The position numbers and the translations under genes were made by a program. The notes beneath the pieces are model-generated. The model had not been told where the DNA came from. It worked only from the letters and a program-made list of their open reading frames with translations, and did not search any database. From JAJISG01 sp964347325 (lineage in GTDB: Archaea > Thermoplasmatota > Thermoplasmata > RBG-16-68-12 > JAJISG01): a stretch of 64,000 nucleotides of DNA. Below, in pieces: positions 7,902 through 16,719 of the stretch (positions within the stretch are counted from its first letter, which is position 1; every line of letters starts with the position of its first letter). The stretch lies in assembly GCA_964347325.1 (NCBI GenBank), contig CAYFYA010000001.1, forward strand, positions 137,158-201,157, given 5' to 3'.

Positions 7902-8642
7902 ATGAAGGGCCGCGCATTGTTTGCACTCGCATTAGTACTCATCTCAGCGATCGGTCTGCTCCTTAACTACGGATTGAACGAGACCTCCGACGACCATGAT
8001 GTCGCGGCATCGGCCTATGCCTCCAAGGCAAGAGCACCGGGTGACCCCCAGGAGGCGGCTGCGACCATGTTTCTCCTCCTCTTCACAACATCCTTGGTAG
8101 GCCTCTACGTCGCCGCCCGGCATCTGAAGCGAAGCGGTTTCAGCTTCATGATGAGTACCATCAGCGGAGAAGGATCGAAAGCAGAGAAGGCTCCCGAGCT
8201 GGAGCCAGGGGCTGCTTACTTGGTGACCCAGGGTCAGGACAAGGCCCTGAAGGTGTTCACCCAGGAGTTGAAGAAGGGACGCCCCGGCCTCTGCATCACC
8301 CGTACTTATCCCGAGAAGCTGCAGGAGAGCTGGGACCTCAAAGGTGCCCGGACCCTCTGGTTGTCGAGCGAGCCAGAGGATGGAAAGCTCATCGTCAACT
8401 CCCTGGATACCCTGTCGACGAGGATTCTTGAATTCCTGACGGGTGAGGAACCTGGGGTGGTACTCCTGGACGGCTTGGAGTATCTCTTCGTGCAGAACAG
8501 CTTTACAGAGGTGATGAGGCTCCTGCAGAACCTGAAAGATGCCTTGCCCCCCAGTGGCTCAAGGCTGATAATCCCAATCGACCTGCTGGCTCTCGTGGAG
8601 CGTCAGCGGGCCCTTCTGACGAGGGAATTTTCTCAAGTCTGA
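7902..8642 (+). CDS. DUF835 domain membrane protein
   Basis: This 246-residue protein has an N-terminal membrane helix (residues about 4-23), a short outside loop, a second helix (about 54-71) and a cytoplasmic DUF835 domain. The domain features YLVTQGQDKALKVF, RPGLCITRTYPEKL, VVLLDGLEYLF and RLIIPIDLLALVER. DUF835 is common in Thermoplasmata and related archaea and looks like a nucleotide-free RecA/KaiC-type fold used in signalling; its role is not established. A TTTAAG box about 30 nt upstream suggests a nearly leaderless start. Confidence 0.85.
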   Translation: MKGRALFALALVLISAIGLLLNYGLNETSDDHDVAASAYASKARAPGDPQEAAATMFLLLFTTSLVGLYVAARHLKRSGFSFMMSTISGEGSKAEKAPELEPGAAYLVTQGQDKALKVFTQELKKGRPGLCITRTYPEKLQESWDLKGARTLWLSSEPEDGKLIVNSLDTLSTRILEFLTGEEPGVVLLDGLEYLFVQNSFTEVMRLLQNLKDALPPSGSRLIIPIDLLALVERQRALLTREFSQV

Positions 8643-8668
8643 TCGGTCTCGAATCTCCACCGCGACCC

Positions 8669-9814
8669 CTACGTCCGGCGCCCCTTGGGGCGTACCATCT
8701 TCAGGTCCTTCTCCCTCTTGATTCTCCTCTCGAGTTGATTCATGACTTTGTGGATAGCCATGTAGGGGTCCCAGTCGTAGTCCCTCGCGAAGTAGAGGTT
8801 GTCCGTCGTAGACAGCCTAGCCCTTATCGAGTACTTGGACCTGTCACCTCGGTTTCGGTAGGTAACGACGTGTACGTTCAAGATGGTCGGACGAACGATG
8901 CTAGCGATGCGTCTGAGCCCCCGACCGATCACGGTGTACAGGATCTCGTAGGTCCACCAATCCTCCTCATCCAGGCCGCTAATCTCTACCAGGGCCTCGT
9001 CTCTAGCTCTCAGGGCGGCCGCCTGCTCCAGCAGGTCCACATGGGTTACGACACCGACAGGCTTCCCATCCTCAACCACCACGACGCTGGAGATGTGGTG
9101 CTTGGTCAGGAGTTCAGCAGCCTCCCCGGCGCCCGCATCGGGCGCGATCGTGACGGGAGGCCTGCTCATGACGCTCCTCACCTCGACATCCAGAGGGATC
9201 CTCTGCCCAGCGCGCTCGCCCTTTGTCGCCTTCTCGCGGGGATGGGTCAGCACCTTCACCAGGTCCTTGAGGCCGACGACCCCTGTCACGTTTCCAAGAT
9301 CGTCCACGATGGGCACGGCTCGCTCGTCTAGCGCCGTCATCAACTCTCTGGCCGCCAGGACGGTGTCGGTCTCCCCGAGGGTCTGGGGCTCCGGTGTCAT
9401 GATGTCCCTGACCTTGAGAGTGTCAAACTCCTCAGAGGATGCGAAGGCCCTGACGCAGTCCGCCCTCGAGATGACGCCCACCAGCTTACCGTCTCTAGTC
9501 ACCGGGACCGCCCGATACCCAGAGGACATCAGAATCTCAGATACCCTGGGGAGGGAGTCGTCCTCCTCCACTTTGGGCGGCTTGATTAGGAGACTGTCAA
9601 TCCTGGTCTTCATGGGCACCTTCCCCCTCTTGAGGAGGGTGCTGTAGGAGACCATTCCCTCGAGTTCACCCCCCTCCTCCACGGGTATCTCGTGGAAGTC
9701 GTGGGTCTTCATCCTGCCCAAGACCTTAGAGACATCCTCGTCGGGCTTCGCGACAACGGGTTTCTCGGACATGAGGTCCCTTACTCGATAGTCGAGGATG
9801 CTCTGCTTCTCCAT
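8669..9814 (-). CDS. CBS-domain protein with C-terminal HPF/S30AE-like domain
   Basis: The 381-residue protein has four CBS repeats (for example VRDLMSEKPVVAKPDED, VRDIMTPEPQTL, VRSVMSRPPVTIAPD), which usually bind adenosine nucleotides. A final domain of about 90 residues (LNVHVVTYRNRG, KYSIRARLSTTD, RDYDWDPYMAIHKVMNQLER) looks like a ribosome-hibernation factor fold. Together they suggest energy-sensing control of ribosome activity. ATG 9814 is preferred to TTG 9841 because a TCATATACA box near 9850 places transcription start close to it. Diverges from the acylphosphatase gene. Confidence 0.85.
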   Translation of the reverse strand: MEKQSILDYRVRDLMSEKPVVAKPDEDVSKVLGRMKTHDFHEIPVEEGGELEGMVSYSTLLKRGKVPMKTRIDSLLIKPPKVEEDDSLPRVSEILMSSGYRAVPVTRDGKLVGVISRADCVRAFASSEEFDTLKVRDIMTPEPQTLGETDTVLAARELMTALDERAVPIVDDLGNVTGVVGLKDLVKVLTHPREKATKGERAGQRIPLDVEVRSVMSRPPVTIAPDAGAGEAAELLTKHHISSVVVVEDGKPVGVVTHVDLLEQAAALRARDEALVEISGLDEEDWWTYEILYTVIGRGLRRIASIVRPTILNVHVVTYRNRGDRSKYSIRARLSTTDNLYFARDYDWDPYMAIHKVMNQLERRIKREKDLKMVRPKGRRT

Positions 9815-9909
9815 GGTGTCACTGTCCGGGGAGACCTTCAAAGGACTTTGTGTATATGAGTTTGAGGGGAGTCGACAGAGTCATTATCCAGCAACCCCTT
9901 CACGGCAAG

Positions 9910-10185
9910 ATGAGCACTCGAGCCCACGTCCTCTTCTTTGGGAGGGTCCAGGGCGTCTTCTTCAGGGACAATGCCCGTCGGAGGGCGGTGGATCTGGGGG
10001 TTACCGGCTGGGTGAGAAACCTCAGAGACGGTTCTGTGGAGGCTGTGATGGAGGGCGAGCGGGAAGACATCGAGACCCTGATCGAATGGTGCACATCCAG
10101 CCAGCCCTATGCCCGGGTTGCCGAGACGAAGGTGTCCTGGGAGGACTACGGAGATGAGTTCGCCGACTTCACCGTCAAGAGGTGA
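9910..10185 (+). CDS. Acylphosphatase
   Basis: Hydrolyses carboxyl-phosphate bonds such as acetyl phosphate. The 91-residue protein contains FFGRVQGVFFRDNARR with the phosphate-binding Arg, and GWVRNLRDGSVEAV with the catalytic Asn, at family spacing. ATG 9910 gives the normal length; the frame is open to 9850 but the added residues are not conserved. Its 3' end overlaps the convergent TatD-like gene by 11 bp. Confidence 0.93.
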   Translation: MSTRAHVLFFGRVQGVFFRDNARRRAVDLGVTGWVRNLRDGSVEAVMEGEREDIETLIEWCTSSQPYARVAETKVSWEDYGDEFADFTVKR

Positions 10186-11041
10186 GCCGATCACCGTAGA
10201 GCTCCCTGACGTTGTCTCCGTGGATGCGATGGAGCTCCTCCCGGCCTAGGATGCCCTGGGAGAGGAGGAGGGCACACCGCTTGGGAACGGTCTTCAGGCT
10301 GAGGACGGCCCCAGGCCGTTTGGGATCATCAAGATAGTCAGTCTCGAGGAGAAACCTCGTGCCCTTCTCGGCCGCCTGCTGGCTCCACGAATTCCGAGCG
10401 AGGACGGAGGGAAATGTTCCGTGGTTCTCCTCGGGAAGGACCAAGGGGCCGCAGTAGTGTTTGACGACTTTTTTCCTGGGCAGCCCCACCCGGTCCGCCA
10501 TCTTCCCAATCTCCTTGAGCATGTCGGGGGTGGCCTCTTCCGTGTGGAGGATTATGGGGCATTCGACCTCCCTCGCGAGCTTCATGCCGTAGGTCATCAA
10601 CTCGTTGGAAGCCTGCCAGACGGTCTCGGCGACCTGGAAGTGAGGTCGCCCCACCTCACCGATGGCCATCGCCGCCCCCTCCTGAACGTGTTGAGCGGCT
10701 ATCTCCATTCCCGATTTCATGACCTCGACGGCCTCTTCGAGGCCGAGGGCTTCCTCCAAGGCAAGGAGCTCCGCCGGATGGGGTCCGAGGGCTACATGAA
10801 CCTCAACCTCTCCGTGCTTTCTCGCCCGCTCAGCCGTTGCCAGGGTTCTTTCATAGCCATTCCGGAAGCCCCCGGTCTCCGAGGGAGGGATGTCCTCATA
10901 TGGCGCGTGGACAAGGAGGATGCGCTTTCCCCCGAGGTGAGCGAACTCGGCGAGGGCCTCATCCATCCTCCCCTCCGGCCGAAGGTGCACGTGGTTGTCG
11001 ATTATGGGGATTCCCTTCAGCGCCTCGGCGGCTTCCGACAA
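10175..11041 (-). CDS. TatD-related metal-dependent hydrolase
   Basis: An amidohydrolase-fold protein of 288 residues with the N-terminal metal site DNHVHL and a later GEVGRPH segment and ILHTEEA, KHYCG and LETDYLDD elements typical of the archaeal TatD-related group. The substrate is unknown; relatives act on DNA ends or small compounds. The frame is open into the TBP gene, but TTG 11041 is the only start after the TBP stop and follows GGGGAGAGG. It is probably co-transcribed with tbp. Confidence 0.85.
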   Translation of the reverse strand: MSEAAEALKGIPIIDNHVHLRPEGRMDEALAEFAHLGGKRILLVHAPYEDIPPSETGGFRNGYERTLATAERARKHGEVEVHVALGPHPAELLALEEALGLEEAVEVMKSGMEIAAQHVQEGAAMAIGEVGRPHFQVAETVWQASNELMTYGMKLAREVECPIILHTEEATPDMLKEIGKMADRVGLPRKKVVKHYCGPLVLPEENHGTFPSVLARNSWSQQAAEKGTRFLLETDYLDDPKRPGAVLSLKTVPKRCALLLSQGILGREELHRIHGDNVRELYGDRLTS

Positions 11042-11060
11042 CCTCTCCCCAGCTTCGTCG

Positions 11061-11609
11061 CTAGCGCAACAGGCCAGCGGCCTGGAGTTCCTCGGTGATC
11101 CTCTCCACTGCCCTCTCCACATCCGAGGGCTTCCGGGCCCCCGTGCATACGAGCTTGCCACTGCCGAAGAGGAGGACGACCACCTTTGGGTCGTCAAGCC
11201 TGTAGACGAGGCCCGGGAACTGCTCGGGCTCATACTCGACCCGTTCGAGTCCCAGGCTGATGGCGATTGCGTTCAGATTAATCTCCTGTTCCAGATCGGA
11301 AGAGGCAACGATGTTTTGCACTTCGATCTCCGGGTCCCTGTCGATTTCGATGCCGGCGGACTCGATCTGACCAGCCACCGTCCTGATGGCCGTCCGGACA
11401 TCCTCGAGGCTCTTGGCCCCGGTGCAGACGACCTTGCCGCTGCGGAAGAGGAGGGTGGCAGTCTTGGGCTCCTTCAGCCGGTATATTAGTCCGGGGAACT
11501 GCTCCGGCTCATACTCGGCCCCTCCCAAGGCGAGGGCGATTGACTGCAGATCCAATTCTCCCCCCAGGGAGGTGGAGGCCACCACGTTTTCGATTTTTAT
11601 CTTGGCCAA
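11061..11609 (-). CDS. tbp: TATA-box-binding protein
   Basis: The general transcription factor that recognises archaeal TATA boxes. The 182-residue saddle is made of two direct repeats, seen as EYEPEQFPGLIYRL and EYEPEQFPGLVYRL, each followed by a FRSGKVVCTGAK or FGSGKLVCTGAR strand. TTG 11609 is chosen because GGGAGG lies 7-8 nt upstream; a GTG at 11651 lies too close to the promoter boxes (CTTTATAAAG, about 11668-11677). One TBP is seen here, paired in the genome with the TFB at 36187. Confidence 0.95.
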   Translation of the reverse strand: MAKIKIENVVASTSLGGELDLQSIALALGGAEYEPEQFPGLIYRLKEPKTATLLFRSGKVVCTGAKSLEDVRTAIRTVAGQIESAGIEIDRDPEIEVQNIVASSDLEQEINLNAIAISLGLERVEYEPEQFPGLVYRLDDPKVVVLLFGSGKLVCTGARKPSDVERAVERITEELQAAGLLR

Positions 11610-11747
11610 TGATCTTCCTCCCACGCGGAAAAAAACCTTCCCGCTGTTCACCTCTATTTAAGTACGCTTTATAAAGGCTTTGTCCGCCTTCCCTCTTCTG
11701 AAGCGGTAGCCAGTCATCCCCGAAGCCCCGGAGAGTGGGAAAGTGTC

Positions 11748-12878
11748 ATGGAGGGGGCCGCGTTCCCCTTGGCACCCATGGATCCACAGGTGTACCGGGC
11801 GAGGCTCCGACGCTGCCAGGTCCTCATGCAAGAAGCCCAGGTCGAACTGATGGCCCTAACGCCGGGCCCGAACATGACCTACATGACGGGTTTCAGGGAG
11901 GAACCCGGGGAACGTCTGCTGACCGCCCTCGTCCCGATGGAAGGTGAACCAATCTTCGTTGTACCAGAGCTCTACCGAGACCAGGTGGACGACGCCACGT
12001 GGATACGGAACCTAGTGGTGTGGAAAGACTCAGAGGACCCACGGGCGGCCCTCTCTGGGGCTCTAGAGGATCTATCCACATCTCGAGTCGCCCTCGACAC
12101 CAGGATGTGGGCCCTCTTCGTGTTGATGTTCCATAGACTCCTCCCCTCCGCGGAGTTTGTCGATGCGGCTTCGACCATGCGTGAGCTCCGAATCATCAAG
12201 GGGCGAGAGGAGCAGGAGATCTTGCGGAACGCCTTCAAGGCCACGGACAGAGCCATCGGGATGGTCATCGAGACCCTACGAGAGGGCATGAGCGAGAGGG
12301 GAGTGGCCGGAGTAATCAGGTCATCCCTCTACGAGTGTGGGGCCGACGCAACCTCCTTCGTGCCCATAGCCGCCTCAGGTCCCAACGGAGCCCAGCCCCA
12401 CTACCGCTTTGGAGACCGTCGCCTGCAGCGAGGAGACTCCCTGGTCCTGGACTTCGGAGGGGTCTACGACGGGTACTACACGGACGTGACAAGGACTGTG
12501 TTCGTGGGTCCCGTCTCGAGGGAACAGGCTGGGGTCTACGACATCGTAAGGCAGGCGAACGATGTCGCTGTGGAGACTGCAACTTCGGGGACTGCCGCTG
12601 AGAAGGTGGACGAGGCTGCCCGTCAGATCATTGCCGAGGCGGGGTACGGGGAGTGGTTCATTCATCGAACCGGTCACGGCATAGGCCTTGAAGGCCACGA
12701 GGATCCTTACATCGTCGCCGGGAATCGAAGGCCGTTGCGAGACGGAATGGCTTTCAGCGTGGAGCCTGGCATCTACCTCCCTGGGAAGTTTGGAGTCAGG
12801 ATAGAGAACGTCGTCCTCATGGAGGGTGGAAAGGCCAACCGCCTCGATGAGTACACCCGGGACTTGATTGCCGTCTGA
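11748..12878 (+). CDS. M24 family Xaa-Pro peptidase (second copy)
   Basis: The 376-residue paralogue of the peptidase at 6549 has the creatinase-type N-terminal domain and the pita-bread catalytic domain. Metal ligands are present: Asp in LDFGG, Asp in TDVTRT, His in RTGHGIGL, Glu in SVEPGIYLPG and Glu in RIEN. The start may be ATG 11748 or ATG 11778; the latter begins MDPQVYRARLRR at the conserved part. It is transcribed away from tbp. Confidence 0.9.
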   Translation: MEGAAFPLAPMDPQVYRARLRRCQVLMQEAQVELMALTPGPNMTYMTGFREEPGERLLTALVPMEGEPIFVVPELYRDQVDDATWIRNLVVWKDSEDPRAALSGALEDLSTSRVALDTRMWALFVLMFHRLLPSAEFVDAASTMRELRIIKGREEQEILRNAFKATDRAIGMVIETLREGMSERGVAGVIRSSLYECGADATSFVPIAASGPNGAQPHYRFGDRRLQRGDSLVLDFGGVYDGYYTDVTRTVFVGPVSREQAGVYDIVRQANDVAVETATSGTAAEKVDEAARQIIAEAGYGEWFIHRTGHGIGLEGHEDPYIVAGNRRPLRDGMAFSVEPGIYLPGKFGVRIENVVLMEGGKANRLDEYTRDLIAV

Positions 12879-12883
12879 GAGCC

Positions 12884-13777
12884 CTAGGCCTGTTCCTTGG
12901 CTCTCACGAGAAGCGTGAGGGCGGAGTTGAAGGGACAGTCGATGGCGCTTGACCTTCCAAGTTCCACAAGGGCACCGTTGATGGAGTCGATCTCTGTCCT
13001 CCTTCCTCGCTCCACGTCCTGTAGCATGCTCGACTTGTTGTCGGCCGTCGCCTCGGCCACGGACCACACTCTCTGGATGACCTGCTTCGGATCCAACTCG
13101 ATGCCCTCAGCGGCCCCTATCGCGACTCCCTCCTCGGCCACCCTCTCGACCAACTCCCTCAAGGGTTCCACCGTGGCCAGCGTGCCATTGCGGATGCCGA
13201 GGAGCGCCGTCAGCGGGTTGATGCATGCATTGATGATGGCCTTCAGCAAGAGCTCCCTCCGGATGTTTTGAGACAGGCTACAGGGCATCCCACACTGGCC
13301 GAAAGCCTCCACGACCCGCATCGCCTCCTCGCTGTCTACGCCCTTGACGGGGCCCACGTACGTCTCCCCGACTCCCGCGTGGAAGACCTCGCCAGGTCCG
13401 ACGAAGGTGACTCCCTGGCCCGTCACGCCCCCGAGGACCTTGGCGGCCTTGTCAGCCAACACGTCCTCGTTGCCCAGACCATTCTGGAGGGAGAGGAAGG
13501 TCGACTCCTGCCAGTAGGGCTTGAGCTCCTCAACAGCCCGTGAGGTGTCGTAGGCTTTCACCGTCACCAAGACGACCTCGGGTGGGGCGCCTGGGGGCAA
13601 CCGCTCGGTCGCTCCTGGGTGAACAGTAACCTCAGACTTCCCGGTGAGGACGAGTCCCCTACGCCGAATGGCCTTCATGTGAGCCATTCGACCCACTAGG
13701 GTGACCTCGTGCTTCTGGGCCAGCAGACCCCCTACGAGACTCCCCAAGGCTCCGGCGCCAAAGACGAGGAAGCGCAC
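12884..13777 (-). CDS. panE: 2-dehydropantoate 2-reductase (ketopantoate reductase)
   Basis: Reduces ketopantoate to pantoate with NADPH for coenzyme A synthesis. The 297-residue protein begins with the Rossmann motif FGAGALGSLVGG, carries the catalytic-Lys helix LLLKAIINACINPLTAL, and keeps SSMLQDVERGRRTEID near the C-terminus. GTG 13777 lies about 26 nt after a TTTAATA box, so it is probably leaderless. It converges on the peptidase gene with a 5-bp gap. Confidence 0.92.
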   Translation of the reverse strand: MRFLVFGAGALGSLVGGLLAQKHEVTLVGRMAHMKAIRRRGLVLTGKSEVTVHPGATERLPPGAPPEVVLVTVKAYDTSRAVEELKPYWQESTFLSLQNGLGNEDVLADKAAKVLGGVTGQGVTFVGPGEVFHAGVGETYVGPVKGVDSEEAMRVVEAFGQCGMPCSLSQNIRRELLLKAIINACINPLTALLGIRNGTLATVEPLRELVERVAEEGVAIGAAEGIELDPKQVIQRVWSVAEATADNKSSMLQDVERGRRTEIDSINGALVELGRSSAIDCPFNSALTLLVRAKEQA

Positions 13778-13811
13778 GCTGGACGGATGGGGACGGCGGT
13801 ATTAAAGACCC

Positions 13812-14744
13812 CTAATCGGCGGCTCCCAGGCGAAGGAGCCTCGCCTCCCTGTGGGCCAACCACAGCGGTTCCGGGAGCCTTCCCCTGCAGAGCCCCTTCA
13901 CCACGTCAAGGGACATGTCCAAGCTGACGAGATGTCCCGGGGAGACGTAGATGGGCTTGCCCTCGGAGGCCCTGTGGGCATAGCCCAGGGTCCGACCGCC
14001 GACGAAGACGGGAGACGTCTGACCGACCCCCACATCGTCTACGCTGCCCAGTAGCAGGCTCTTCGCGACGCCGATGGTAGGCTTTCCCAGTTTGAGACCC
14101 ACCATGCAAGCGATACCGAAGCCAGCAGGGTGTAGTATTCCGTTCCCGTCCACGAGGAGGACGGAGGGTGAGGTCTTGAGCCGCTGATAGCACTCCGAGA
14201 TAGGGCCGATCTCCCTGTAGGCCAGGTAGGTGGAGATGTAGGGGAAGGTCACCTCGGCCTTGAGGGACACAGTTTCAGCAACCTCTAAGCTCTTCAGATC
14301 GAGGACGACGCAGGCTGCGTAGGCGTCGCGACCGCGGTAGGAGACGTCGAACCCAGCGACTGACCGAAGGTCCTTTGCGAAGTCCTCTAGGACGACCCTC
14401 GAAGCTAGCGCCTCCTGTTCCTCCCTCAGGACCGCCAGGGGTCTGCCGCCCTTGAAGTCGTTAAACAGGAGGCTGCTGAAGCCTCGTACGCGGTGGCCGG
14501 TGAAACCGATGCCCTCCCGCTCCAGGGCCTCCTTCGCCTCGCCAAAGGGAAGCCCACCGTCGGATTTCACGACACGGTGCCACCCCTCTGGGCGGGCCTC
14601 CAGGACTGCTTGGTAAACCCCCTTGGCAGCCTTGGCGTCTCCCAACCCCTCAGCCAGGGCCTTGAAGGAAGTCACTCGCCCCCGCGGGACCTGGTCCAGA
14701 AGAGCCTGAAGCTCCCGTGGAAAGTCCACGAGCGCGATTCTCAT
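13812..14744 (-). CDS. Alkyltransferase-like / endonuclease V fusion DNA repair protein
   Basis: Residues about 1-95 match the DNA-binding domain of O6-alkylguanine transferases (VPRGRVTSFKALAEGLG, helix-turn-helix), but the PCHR active site reads GWHRVV, so the acceptor Cys is replaced by Trp as in alkyltransferase-like (ATL) proteins. Residues about 105-310 are endonuclease V, which cuts next to deaminated bases: AGFDVSY, YREIGP and LLVDGNGILHP hold the catalytic acids, and GKPTIGVAKS follows. The design suggests lesion recognition joined to cutting. ATG 14744; divergent from the amidohydrolase. Confidence 0.9.
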   Translation of the reverse strand: MRIALVDFPRELQALLDQVPRGRVTSFKALAEGLGDAKAAKGVYQAVLEARPEGWHRVVKSDGGLPFGEAKEALEREGIGFTGHRVRGFSSLLFNDFKGGRPLAVLREEQEALASRVVLEDFAKDLRSVAGFDVSYRGRDAYAACVVLDLKSLEVAETVSLKAEVTFPYISTYLAYREIGPISECYQRLKTSPSVLLVDGNGILHPAGFGIACMVGLKLGKPTIGVAKSLLLGSVDDVGVGQTSPVFVGGRTLGYAHRASEGKPIYVSPGHLVSLDMSLDVVKGLCRGRLPEPLWLAHREARLLRLGAAD

Positions 14745-14826
14745 ACAGGTGATATATCTTCGCTCCCCTCACCTCCAGCTTTCGCCCCTCTTACCCGTTA
14801 AATACCGACTGAAGGATGTTCGGGGA

Positions 14827-16074
14827 GTGTCCCTGCTCATCAAGGACGGCCTCCTGGTAACCCAGGATGAGTCTCGCCGGGTCGTCCATGGAGACGTGTA
14901 CGTCGAGGATGGGATCATTGTGGAGGTTGGTTCTGTTGCCGAGTCCGCGGAGACGGTGGTCGATGCCACAGGTTGCGTCGTGATACCTGGGCTCATCAAC
15001 GGCTACACACGGGCCGCTCACCTCCTCCTGGGTCCTCCCAAGGACCAGCCCCTTGAGCTTTCGCATGGAGACATGACGTCCCTGATGGAGAGCCTCACCA
15101 GGAGGGACGTTCAGATGGTCTCTGCCCTGGCCTGCTCCGAGATGCTGCAGTCAGGAACGACGTGCTTCCTGGATGTCTTCCCCTGGCAGGAGGAGATCGC
15201 CCGCGCCGTCACTCAGGTGGGCATCAGGGCCTTCCTGGCGTGGCTTGTATCTTCGGTGGAGGACGAGGAGGCGGCGGCGCAGTTTGTGGACCGCGTCGAG
15301 TCATGGGAGCGGGTCACCCCCCTCCTGGCCACAATGGTACTGGAGAAGACGGACGTCATCGAGACCACCGCCTCCCTGGCTGTGGCGAAAAAGTCACGGT
15401 GGTGTCTTCCCCTGGCAGAAACCAGGAGTAGCGTGTACGCCTTCCAGCGGGAGACGGGAGAAAGGCCCCTTGGGTGGTTGGAGTCTAAGGCCCTCTTATC
15501 TCCCGACCTCCTGGTCCTCCATGCTGTGTGGATGACCCTCAACGAGATCAGGACCCTCGCTCGTGAGGGTGTGGGTGTGATTCACTGCCCCGTATCGAAC
15601 CAGCTCACGGGGGCGGGCGGACCCGCCCCTCTCGTGGAGATGTTGAGGGAAGGGGTTAGGGTCGGGTTGGGTACGGACTCTCCAGCTGTATGCGGGAACC
15701 TGAACCTCTTTGAACACATGCGAGCCTGTGCTGCCCTCCACAGGGGCCACCGCTGGGATCCCATGACAGTCAACACCCAGGCGATCCTTGACCTGGTGAC
15801 GGTGGGGGCTGCTGGGGCCCTCGGGCTGGACGGCGGTTGCCTGACCCCTGGGAGGGTGGCCGACTTGGTCATCCTCGACCCTCAGAGGTCCATCTCTCGA
15901 CCCCTAGACCCCAGAGATGTCATATCCTATCTGGTCTATCTTGCAGGACGACATGAGGTGAGGGACGTCGTGGTAGACGGGAGAGTCGTCGTTGAAAAGG
16001 GCACACTGAGAACCCTGGACGTGGAGCCACTGAGACAGGAGGTCACCGATCTCCGGAAGGAGCTGTTACAGTGA
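14827..16074 (+). CDS. Amidohydrolase-family protein with degenerate metal site
   Basis: The 415-residue protein has the fold of the SAH/MTA deaminase-chlorohydrolase group: DGLLVT N-terminal strand, VIPGLIN, CSEMLQSGTTCFLDV, LLVLHAVWM, HCPVSNQLT and GLGTDSPA. The usual HxH after PGLIN is replaced by GYTR and the second HxxE element by LPLAET, so two or three metal ligands are missing while His (LHAVW) and Asp (GTDS) remain. GTG 14827 sits 26 nt after GTTAAATA, a leaderless start. It is followed by rnhB with a 4-bp overlap. Activity is uncertain. Confidence 0.85.
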   Translation: MSLLIKDGLLVTQDESRRVVHGDVYVEDGIIVEVGSVAESAETVVDATGCVVIPGLINGYTRAAHLLLGPPKDQPLELSHGDMTSLMESLTRRDVQMVSALACSEMLQSGTTCFLDVFPWQEEIARAVTQVGIRAFLAWLVSSVEDEEAAAQFVDRVESWERVTPLLATMVLEKTDVIETTASLAVAKKSRWCLPLAETRSSVYAFQRETGERPLGWLESKALLSPDLLVLHAVWMTLNEIRTLAREGVGVIHCPVSNQLTGAGGPAPLVEMLREGVRVGLGTDSPAVCGNLNLFEHMRACAALHRGHRWDPMTVNTQAILDLVTVGAAGALGLDGGCLTPGRVADLVILDPQRSISRPLDPRDVISYLVYLAGRHEVRDVVVDGRVVVEKGTLRTLDVEPLRQEVTDLRKELLQ

Positions 16075-16718
16075 GGATCCTGGGCATCGATGAGGCGGGA
16101 AGGGGACCTGTGATGGGCCCTCTGGTGGTAGCAGGGGTCCTCTGCGATGACCAGGATAAGCTTAGGAGGCTGGGAGTCCGGGACTCGAAGAAGCTCACTC
16201 CACAGCGTAGGAGGGGTCTAGACCTGGAGATCCGGCGCATCGCCGAGGTCAGGGCCCTGAGCGTTGGCGCCTCAGAACTTGACTCAGCTATGGACGACGC
16301 CTCTCTCAACGTTCTTGAGGCCGGATACTTCGCGCAGCTGATCCGCGAAATGGCTCCGGACGAGGCCATTGTGGACTGCGCCGACACTTCCCAGAGAAGG
16401 TTCAAGACCCAGGTCCTCCGACACCTGGGGTTCGAGCTTCCGATCCTGTCTGAGCATCGGGCGGATGACAGGTACCCCGTCGTCTCTGCAGCCTCCATCG
16501 TGGCCAAGGTGAAGAGGGATGAAGAGATGAGGCACATCAGCGAGAAGCTGGGACAGCCCGTGGGAAGCGGGTACGCCCACGATCCCCAGACGGTGAGCTT
16601 CCTTAAGCGGTACATAATGGAGGAGGGGAGGATGCCCCCGCACGTCAGGAAGGGCTGGAAGACCTCGAAGAGGTTGATCTCAGACCTTAAGCTCAGAAAG
16701 CTGTCGGAGTGGGACTAA
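16071..16718 (+). CDS. rnhB: Ribonuclease HII
   Basis: Removes RNA primers and single ribonucleotides from DNA. The 215-residue protein has the four acidic residues in GIDEAGRGPVMGPLVVA (Asp and Glu), EAIVDCAD (Asp) and KRDEEM (Asp), with RDSKKLTPQRR and SAASIVAKV between. The length is normal for archaeal enzymes. GTG 16071 overlaps the amidohydrolase stop by 4 bp, and the SCP2-like gene begins 1 nt after its own stop. Confidence 0.95.
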   Translation: MRILGIDEAGRGPVMGPLVVAGVLCDDQDKLRRLGVRDSKKLTPQRRRGLDLEIRRIAEVRALSVGASELDSAMDDASLNVLEAGYFAQLIREMAPDEAIVDCADTSQRRFKTQVLRHLGFELPILSEHRADDRYPVVSAASIVAKVKRDEEMRHISEKLGQPVGSGYAHDPQTVSFLKRYIMEEGRMPPHVRKGWKTSKRLISDLKLRKLSEWD

Positions 16719-16719
16719 C

